A model generated the notes under the pieces. That model ran no database searches. It was not told the origin of the DNA and worked only from the letters and a program-made list of their open reading frames with translations. From an uncultured Acetatifactor sp. (lineage in GTDB: Bacteria; Bacillota; Clostridia; Lachnospirales; Lachnospiraceae): a stretch of DNA of 64,000 nt. The translations under genes were made by a program, and so were the position numbers. This document shows, one piece after another, positions 57,523 through 64,000 of the stretch (its first letter is position 1; every line of letters begins with the position of its first letter). Where the stretch lies: contig CANQEV010000001.1 of the NCBI GenBank assembly GCA_947595925.1, forward strand, positions 62,001 to 126,000. Direction: 5' to 3'.

Positions 57523-60267
57523 ATGAGGAGACCCCTGTTTTGGGCCTGTCTGTTCCTGGTTATAACGGCGGCCATCCGCTTTCTGCTGACCGGCGGCTTC
57601 GCTCCCGGAGGGGGCGCGGAGGGGCCGCCGGAATGGGGGCAGGAGGTCGTTTTAGCCGGAAAGGTCTGCGGCCGGGAGACCGGGAACCAAAAGAATGTTT
57701 TTATACTTGAGATCGATATTCTAAAATCAAATCAGTTTGCTGCAGCGTCGCAGCAGATCACCAACTATCTGGAAAATATAGAAGCGACAAAACTCCGGTG
57801 TGAAATGGCGGGGGCTGGCGGAGCTATGCCTGAGATAGGCAGCCGTGTATCTGTCAGAGGAAAATTCTCAGCTTATGAGGGAGCGTCCAATCCGGGAGAA
57901 TTTGACTTTGCGGAATACTATCGCGCCAACGGCGTGGGCGGTCGGCTGAGAGATACTGTCATTCTGGAAAAAAGCGCCGGATACAGCAGGCTGGGAGAAG
58001 GACTTTTCCGCCTGCGGGAATTCCTCGGGAAGAGGCTGGACCGGGCGTTCCCGGAGAAAGAGGCGGGGGTGATGAAGACCATGCTTCTTGGGGATCGGTC
58101 CGGCCTGGATCCGGAGCTGAAGGAATTGTATCAGGAGGGCGGGATCATACATATCTTGAGCATCTCGGGGCTGCACATTACCCTGCTGGGGATGGGCGTC
58201 TATCGTCTGCTCAGAAAGCTGGGGGCTCCGAACGGTGCTTCCGCCCTGACCGGCGGCCTGTTTCTGCTCTTTTACGGCGTGATGACCGGGATGAGCGTCT
58301 CCGCCTGCCGTGCCATCGGCATGTTCCTGCTGCGGATGCTGAGCCTGTCCCTGGGGAGGACTTATGATATGTTGACGGCCCTTGGGGTGATGGGGGCGGG
58401 GATGCTCTGCCTGTGCCCGGCCTATCTGCTGCACTCTGGATTCTGGCTTTCCTTCGGTTCGCTGTTCGGGGCGGGCTGCGTGCTGCCCGTTTTGGAGGAA
58501 CTGGCGGCGGGGGCTCCGGCGGAGTCTGAAAGCCGGGGCCTTCTGTCGCTGATACAAAAAGCGGAGAAAGGCCTGCAGCTGCAAAGCGGGGGCCGGAGGA
58601 AAGGAAGGGCCAAACTTTTGAGGAAGGTAGGGCTGGCTTTTTTACAAAAGATAGGTGGTTTCATAGGGGGATTGGCGGGCGGTCTCCGGGGCGGGGCGGC
58701 GATTCTGCTGGCGACGCTTCCCCTGCAGCTGCGCTTTTATTTCGAAGTCCCCGTGTTTTCCATGGCGGTCAATCTGCTGGTGCTGCCCTGTATGGGGGCG
58801 GTGGTGGGATGCGGTTTTTTGGCAATGCTGCTGCCGGGCTTTACGGTTTTTGGCGCTGTGGATGTCCTGGCGCTGAGAGGGTTTGAGGGGCTCTGCGCCC
58901 TGACGGGGGGACTGCCCTTCCACACCTGGAATCCCGGCTGCCCGGCGCTCTGGCAGATGGGGCTCTATTACCTATGCCTTGCCGGGGCTTTGCTTTTGCT
59001 GCAGGACAGAAAGCGGCGGGCGGAAATCACGGAGCGGGGGATCCCGGCAGGATATCGGTTGGCGGGGACAAAGAGTACGGCGGTATTTGTTGTAGGGAGA
59101 CATACAGCAAACCGACGCCTACCTCTAAAAGATAAGTTGTCGGGGCACCGTGGAGTGATGAAAAGACTGTCGGGAACAACAATGGGGTGCGGAGATATCT
59201 CTGAAGAAATATCGGGAAAAGCGCCGACGGGCCGTGAAAATCAAGGATGGCTGCGGGGAGAGGGGCAGGAAAGCAGCGGATTTCAGGGAGGGCTGCGGGG
59301 AGAGAGTCCGGGATGCAGCAGGACACAGGGAGGACTGCGGGAAGAAAAACCGGAGTTTTGTGAGATAAGATGGTGGGAGAAATGCGCTGCGTTTGCGGTC
59401 AAGTGGCTGGTGGTCTTTCTCCCTGTCGCGCTGTTTGCGCTGCCCGTTCACCGGACGGCGGGGATCCTGTTTCTTGACGTGGGCCAGGGGGACGGCATCT
59501 GCCTGCGCGCGGAGAGCGGGGAGACCTGGCTTTACGACTGCGGCAGCTCCAGCAAGAAGCTGGTGGGGGAAAATATCCTGATCCCTTACTTAAAACACGA
59601 GGGGATCCGGCGGATCAGCGGGGTGATCCTCTCCCACGGCGACAAGGATCATGTCAGCGGTCTTCTGGAACTGTTCGCCCTGTCGGAAAAGGAGGGGATC
59701 CGGATCGACAGGGTGATCCTGCCCGCGCTGGCGGAGAACGGGGAAGAAGCGTTTTCCGAGATCCTGGACTATGAGAGCGAGAGGCTGTTTGATGTGATCC
59801 GGGTGAAGGCCGGGGACCGTTTCGGGGGGAAAGCGCTGTCCTTCGCCGTCCTGAACCCGGAGGGCGGGGAGAGGGAGAGCGACAACGCTTCCTCCCTCTG
59901 TCTCCTGGCACGGTTCCGGGAGCGGAAAACAAGCGCTGACATCCTGCTCACCGGGGATGTGGAAGGGCCGGGGGAGGAGGTTTTATTGGCGGAACTGGAA
60001 AAACTGGGCACAGGGAACGTGGATGTGTTAAAATGCGCCCATCACGGCTCAAAGAACGCCACTTCCCAGGCGTTTCTGGAGGCGGTGGACGCCCGGATCG
60101 CCGTGATCTCCTGCGGGAAAGACAACAGCTACGGGCATCCCCATCCGGAACTCCTGGAAAGGCTGGAGGGGGACGGCGCTGCGCTCTTCCGGACGGATCT
60201 AAGCGGAGCGGTGAGCATTGAGTTCTTAAATAACGGGTGCAGGGTGCGGACATTCCGGGGGAACTGA
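57523..60267 (+). CDS. comEC: ComEC/Rec2 DNA internalisation protein
   Basis: HILSISGLHITLLGMGVYRLL, SACRAIGMFLLRMLS, C-terminal MBL: LFLDVGQGDGICLRAESGETWLYDCGSS, ILSHGDKDHVSGLLEL, KCAHHGSKNATSQAFLEAV. Confidence 0.95.
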   Translation: MRRPLFWACLFLVITAAIRFLLTGGFAPGGGAEGPPEWGQEVVLAGKVCGRETGNQKNVFILEIDILKSNQFAAASQQITNYLENIEATKLRCEMAGAGGAMPEIGSRVSVRGKFSAYEGASNPGEFDFAEYYRANGVGGRLRDTVILEKSAGYSRLGEGLFRLREFLGKRLDRAFPEKEAGVMKTMLLGDRSGLDPELKELYQEGGIIHILSISGLHITLLGMGVYRLLRKLGAPNGASALTGGLFLLFYGVMTGMSVSACRAIGMFLLRMLSLSLGRTYDMLTALGVMGAGMLCLCPAYLLHSGFWLSFGSLFGAGCVLPVLEELAAGAPAESESRGLLSLIQKAEKGLQLQSGGRRKGRAKLLRKVGLAFLQKIGGFIGGLAGGLRGGAAILLATLPLQLRFYFEVPVFSMAVNLLVLPCMGAVVGCGFLAMLLPGFTVFGAVDVLALRGFEGLCALTGGLPFHTWNPGCPALWQMGLYYLCLAGALLLLQDRKRRAEITERGIPAGYRLAGTKSTAVFVVGRHTANRRLPLKDKLSGHRGVMKRLSGTTMGCGDISEEISGKAPTGRENQGWLRGEGQESSGFQGGLRGESPGCSRTQGGLREEKPEFCEIRWWEKCAAFAVKWLVVFLPVALFALPVHRTAGILFLDVGQGDGICLRAESGETWLYDCGSSSKKLVGENILIPYLKHEGIRRISGVILSHGDKDHVSGLLELFALSEKEGIRIDRVILPALAENGEEAFSEILDYESERLFDVIRVKAGDRFGGKALSFAVLNPEGGERESDNASSLCLLARFRERKTSADILLTGDVEGPGEEVLLAELEKLGTGNVDVLKCAHHGSKNATSQAFLEAVDARIAVISCGKDNSYGHPHPELLERLEGDGAALFRTDLSGAVSIEFLNNGCRVRTFRGN

Positions 60268-60292
60268 ATGAAATGGAAAGCTAGAATAATGT

Positions 60293-60366
60293 GATAAACA
60301 AACACGCCTGATTAGTGATAGATTTCTTCACATCTGGGTGGTATAATGTTAAATGTCGAGTGGGCG
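60293..60366 (+). repeat. Promoter/leader repeat copy A
   Basis: gattagtgatagatttcttcacatctgggtggtataatgttaaatgtcgagtgggcg; extended -10 TGGTATAAT. Confidence 0.8.
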
Positions 60367-60400
60367 TTCGACAAATCGACGTTTGTAAGGAGGGATTCCT

Positions 60401-61108
60401 GTGAAAATATTCTGTGTATGGGAGCACAACGGCGGTGACAGCCTTTTATTTGCAGATGCCTTTGTCGGAGCCTTTACACGCGGTGTCTCCAGGGACTCGG
60501 TTCTTGAGAAAATGCCGGCTGAAATAAGGTCTTATGTAAGCTGGAAAGGCGGCCTGATGCCCGATGCCTTTGAATGCGAGATCATCCAGGAAAAGCAATC
60601 TGATCTGACTGTTTCCGATGCCGATTCGGATGTCATCTTTGATTCGGAGAGGAAAGGACTAAGCCTGACCGAATATGCGGAATTGAAGGCGCTCGCCTTA
60701 AAATCAGCGCAGGATTTTTTGACACTGTATCAGGCCATTCCCGATAAAAGTAAAAGCTGTCTGCCGGGCCGAAAAACTTTTTACGGGCAGGTTCCGCGGA
60801 CAGCGCGGGAAATGTATGAGCACACAAAAAACGTCAACGCGTATTATTTTGGAGAAATTGGCGTTCCTGCGGATAATGAAGGTACGATTCTGGAATGCAG
60901 AGAACGCGGATTTGCGGCTCTTGAAAACCAGGCGGATTTTTTGAAATGTGCGGTTTGCCTTGGCAGCTATGACGAAGAATGGTCGTTGCGAAAGGTACTG
61001 AGACGTTTTGTCTGGCATGACAGGATCCATGCAAAGGCTATGTACCGAATGGCTGTAAAGACTTTTGGCGACAAATCTGTGCCAAACGTGTTTCGGTTTA
61101 CTATATAA
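60401..61108 (+). CDS. Hypothetical protein (DinB-like C-terminus possible)
   Basis: 235 aa, good RBS (aaggaggg), WHDRIHAKAMYRMA. Confidence 0.75.
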   Translation: MKIFCVWEHNGGDSLLFADAFVGAFTRGVSRDSVLEKMPAEIRSYVSWKGGLMPDAFECEIIQEKQSDLTVSDADSDVIFDSERKGLSLTEYAELKALALKSAQDFLTLYQAIPDKSKSCLPGRKTFYGQVPRTAREMYEHTKNVNAYYFGEIGVPADNEGTILECRERGFAALENQADFLKCAVCLGSYDEEWSLRKVLRRFVWHDRIHAKAMYRMAVKTFGDKSVPNVFRFTI

Positions 61109-61164
61109 TTAGACTCATGGGTTGAAATTATAGCTTCAAATTCTAATTTGAAAGGGAGTTTATT

Positions 61165-61821
61165 ATGAATGATAAAAAAGTAACAGGATTTGATTATTTA
61201 TGGTTATCAATGTATGCAGTGGCAGGATTTTGTTTTGAATTATTATTAGCATTTATCGAACAAGTAATTGGAATAGATATAAATAATAGTACATCTTTGC
61301 AAATGATTATTCATTGGGTTATAACAATTGTTGCCTGGGTATTAATAGGCGTAATGATTACTAAATTAGGAAAGAAAACTACTGACTTTGATATTTGGGA
61401 AAATCCAAATAATAAAGTAAAATTATGGCAGATAGTTGTAATTATTTTATGTTTTATTATAAATATTGCAGTAAAGTATATTGATTGGAATGGATTTAAA
61501 GTGATACAAGAATTTCAATCAAGAGGAACATTGCTTTTTATATTTCAATATATGTACTATATTGCCGAAGGTTTTTTAATTTCATTGGTTATAGTATATG
61601 GGCAAAAAGCGTGCGAAATATGGTTTAAAAAAGACAATATACCTTATGGCGGTATTATTTTAGGACTAACTTGGGGGCTGGGGCATATTTTATCTAAAGG
61701 AAGTATCACAGTTGGACTATTATCCGCTATTGCAGGCGTTTTATTCGGGGCTGTATATTTACTTGTTAATAGGGATTATAAAAAAGCATTTCCAATTATT
61801 ACACTATTGTTTATGCTATAA
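61165..61821 (+). CDS. AT-rich hypothetical membrane protein (possibly CPBP-like)
   Basis: 218 aa, ~7 TM segments, aaagggag RBS, much lower GC than neighbours. Confidence 0.75.
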   Translation: MNDKKVTGFDYLWLSMYAVAGFCFELLLAFIEQVIGIDINNSTSLQMIIHWVITIVAWVLIGVMITKLGKKTTDFDIWENPNNKVKLWQIVVIILCFIINIAVKYIDWNGFKVIQEFQSRGTLLFIFQYMYYIAEGFLISLVIVYGQKACEIWFKKDNIPYGGIILGLTWGLGHILSKGSITVGLLSAIAGVLFGAVYLLVNRDYKKAFPIITLLFML

Positions 61822-61868
61822 GCTAAAACTATAAACTTAACAATAGCGTTCAGTGAAATAAGACTTGC

Positions 61869-61923
61869 CATATATTTCAAAGTGTTCACAGACTATTTAT
61901 TGGGCTTGGAAAGGAATGATACT
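61869..61923 (+). pseudogene. Fragment of XRE regulator (homologous to part of the gene at 63140)
   Basis: tatatttcaaagtgttcacagactatttattgggcttggaaaggaatgata vs tatatttcagagtgaccacagactatttactgggcttggaaaggagtgata at ~63295. Confidence 0.75.
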
Positions 61924-62079
61924 CTATCACAGTTGCAACTAAGTAGAAACACAGCGCCAGGGCGGTTATGAACGTGAAGTTTGTAGCCGCCTTTTTTGTT
62001 TGGAAAGGAGCAGAGAATGAAGAAAGCAGACAGCACCAAGAGGGCGCAGGAAAAATAGCTGAATATGCGTATCGTGGGA

Positions 62080-62112
62080 GCGCCTGAAAATGCTGAATTT
62101 TCGGGCGTTTTC
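62080..62112 (+). terminator. Hairpin, terminator-like
   Basis: CGCCtGAAAATgctgAATTTTCgGGCGTTTTCT. Confidence 0.55.
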
Positions 62113-62145
62113 TATTCGATATACCCAGAGATTTAAAAAAATTTT

Positions 62146-62215
62146 GATAAACGCGCCTAATGAGTGATAGATTTCTTTACATTTGGGTGGTACAATGTTA
62201 AATGTCGAGTGGGCG
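62146..62215 (+). repeat. Promoter/leader repeat copy B
   Basis: gatagatttctttacatttgggtggtacaatgttaaatgtcgagtgggcg, near-identical to 60293-60366. Confidence 0.8.
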
Positions 62216-62246
62216 ACGGTTCAATCGGAGTTTAACGAGGTATGAT

Positions 62247-62774
62247 ATGAAACTATTTGTTTCTTTCTCAGCAAGAAAAACTGGTAATTGCGCTCAGATT
62301 ATTGATTTTATAAAGACACCGCAAGATAAAGTGATATATTATAAGGATTTGAACACACACGGGTGTAGTAATTGCAGTTATGAGTGTTTCAAAACACAAT
62401 GCCGATATCGAGACGATGATGTTTATCGCCTATATAGCAGTTTTGAGAGCTACGAAAAAGTTATTCTGCTTGTTCCGATGTATTGCGGAAATCCTTCTTC
62501 CTTATATTTTTGCTTTAATGAAAGAAGCCAAGACTTTTTCATGCACCATGAAAATGAATATATATCTTTTGTGGAGAGACTTTTTATCATCGGCGTCTAT
62601 GGGAGCAAAAAAGAATCCCCAGATTTCATAAGGTGTTTTGAAAAATGGTTTGAGGGTACTCCTTATTCACATCATGTTCTGGGAATCGAACGCCACTTGT
62701 ACCAGCAAACAATGAAGGATAGCGTAATGGATATTGAGCCGGTTAAAATGGTACTACATGGGTTTATTCGATAA
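62247..62774 (+). CDS. Flavodoxin-like / NAD(P)H-dependent FMN reductase-like protein
   Basis: MKLFVSFSARKTGNCAQIIDFIK, CSNCSYECF, KVILLVPMYCGNPSSLYFCFNERS. Confidence 0.7.
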   Translation: MKLFVSFSARKTGNCAQIIDFIKTPQDKVIYYKDLNTHGCSNCSYECFKTQCRYRDDDVYRLYSSFESYEKVILLVPMYCGNPSSLYFCFNERSQDFFMHHENEYISFVERLFIIGVYGSKKESPDFIRCFEKWFEGTPYSHHVLGIERHLYQQTMKDSVMDIEPVKMVLHGFIR

Positions 62775-63139
62775 ATTCCCGTGTTGCAAACTCCTTTAGG
62801 AACTAAAGAGCGCACTTCTGTACATAGTCTCTCGACCATGTATCGTGTGCTCTGCAAGGCTTCCTCTCTGACAGCAGAAAGCTGCCGTTCGAGAGGTTTC
62901 GTCGCTTCGCGACCTCAAGGGGGCTACACCCCCCCTTGCGCCGCTAAAGCGGCTATTCTCTGTGTACTTGACGTCCGCGAACGGTTTTAGCAACCCGTTT
63001 GCCGCCAGCAAGTTTGAAAACTGCAAGCCAATCACTGTTTACCGCCTTAACAACAGTGTTGAGTTAAATACCGTTTTGCGTGTTGGTTTTTGAAATAATG
63101 CTGTGCTATCATAATGATACAAAGCTCAGGAGGTCATAT

Positions 63140-63541
63140 ATGGATATAGGAAAAGTTATAAAGGAGTTAAGGCAGAAACGAGGAATTACACAGGAAGAAT
63201 TCTCGGAAGCGCTACGAGTATCCGTCCAAACGATTTCTCGTTGGGAAAACGGAGTAAACGCCCCTGATCTGTCTATGCTTCCCCAACTGGCAGTATATTT
63301 CAGAGTGACCACAGACTATTTACTGGGCTTGGAAAGGAGTGATAATATGGCCAAGTTGATTAAAACCACAGAAACGTTTGAACTGGCGTCAGAACAGGAA
63401 GCCAAGGAAATGGTGCTGAAATTCAAAGGTGAGAAATTTCCTGTGCTTAAAGACCACAAGATTGCCACAGTTGGAGACAAGGTGATACTTGAGGTTACAA
63501 AGGAATTCAACAGTGAATTGGATAACATGAAGTTTAACTAA
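63140..63541 (+). CDS. XRE family HTH regulator
   Basis: ATG at 63140 with aggaggtc RBS; GKVIKELRQKRGITQEEFSEALRVSVQTISRWENGVNAPDLSMLPQLAVYFRVTTDYLLGLE. Confidence 0.93.
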   Translation: MDIGKVIKELRQKRGITQEEFSEALRVSVQTISRWENGVNAPDLSMLPQLAVYFRVTTDYLLGLERSDNMAKLIKTTETFELASEQEAKEMVLKFKGEKFPVLKDHKIATVGDKVILEVTKEFNSELDNMKFN

Positions 63542-63647
63542 TTCATAACAACTAAATACCGAAAGATTGACCGTTGACACACCGGCTCCCCGGTGAAAAA
63601 GCCAGCGGTCTTTTTTTATCCAAAATTCAAAAAGGAGGTCATGCAAA

Positions 63648-64000
63648 ATGGCAAAAACAATCGACCAGCTCCAAGCGGAAATTGAGAAAAAAGAAACCCA
63701 GCTTTCGCAGGAGCGCCACAAGGAACAGCGGCTCAAAAACCGCTTGAAGTATTACGAAAAGGGTGAGCGCGGCGGGAGCGGTCAGCTTGCATACAGCTTT
63801 GACATTGCCTTGCAGAACGAGTTTTCCCTTGAGGAAAATATCGCCCTTGAAAGACAGTTTTTATTCAGAGCGGTTTGTCAGCCGGAGCATGAGCAGTTCA
63901 ACGTAATTTACCAGACCGCCGAGGACGGACTGGGCGACACGGTGAAGCTCCGGCTGTCCGGTGCGGGCGGGAACACTGCCACCAAGATCGAGCAAGCCGA
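63648..64000 (+). CDS. Chimeric ORF open to window edge: DUF3847-like N-terminus joined to a MobA/MobL-like fragment
   Basis: aaaggagg RBS; MAKTIDQLQAEIEKKETQLSQERHKEQRLKNRLKYYEKGER then GGSGQLAYSFDIALQNEFSLEENIALERQFLF...; no stop before 64000; not in the supplied ORF track. Confidence 0.65.
   Translation, partial: MAKTIDQLQAEIEKKETQLSQERHKEQRLKNRLKYYEKGERGGSGQLAYSFDIALQNEFSLEENIALERQFLFRAVCQPEHEQFNVIYQTAEDGLGDTVKLRLSGAGGNTATKIEQA

Noticed and set aside
62781-63035. 69 and 79 aa ORFs on both strands
   Set aside because: Overlapping opposite ORFs over hairpin-rich sequence (cttcgcgacctcaagggggctacaccccccttgcgccgctaaagcggc); looks like non-coding mobile-element flank.

Overview
This 64 kb window looks like chromosome of a spore-forming Clostridia, probably Lachnospiraceae. 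That is inferred from spoVAD/spoVAE, codon and GC character and family content; no search was run. Most of it is ordinary core metabolism: an aspartokinase end, an MBOAT/SGNH acyltransferase pair, a GH3 protein, tRNA-Gly, a beta-CASP MBL protein, DHFR, ilvE, GH43, a PrsA-like foldase, htpG, a heterodimeric ABC exporter, trpS, spoVAD/spoVAE, RidA, shikimate kinase, an LTA-synthase-like sulfatase, an arg cluster (argG | argC-GNAT-HD-GYP-argJ-argB-argD), an ABC-F protein, comEA, an OmpR-type two-component system, GerMN and comEC. The accessory regions of most interest are: (i) 22.0-28.1 kb, where two separate tandem gene duplications (a mosaic ~250-aa unknown protein pair and a DUF5104-like lipoprotein pair) flank a LytTR/GHKL two-component system, with a ~90 bp inverted repeat bracketing the first pair; (ii) a non-coding purine-rich transcription unit at 3.01-3.28 kb with a near-consensus promoter and an intrinsic terminator; (iii) a CIRCE element upstream of an htpG that encodes a eukaryote-like charged linker; (iv) a consensus promoter overlaid with AATCRGTTCA repeats in front of an AlbA_2/Schlafen-like gene; (v) dispersed AACAGTTCAG...CTGAACTGTT palindromic elements; (vi) a scrambled mobile-element edge at 60.3-64.0 kb with duplicated promoter leaders, an XRE gene fragment and a chimeric DUF3847/MobL-like ORF running off the window. 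No rRNA or CRISPR array was seen. All family names come from recognising protein motifs by eye and should be confirmed with HMM searches.
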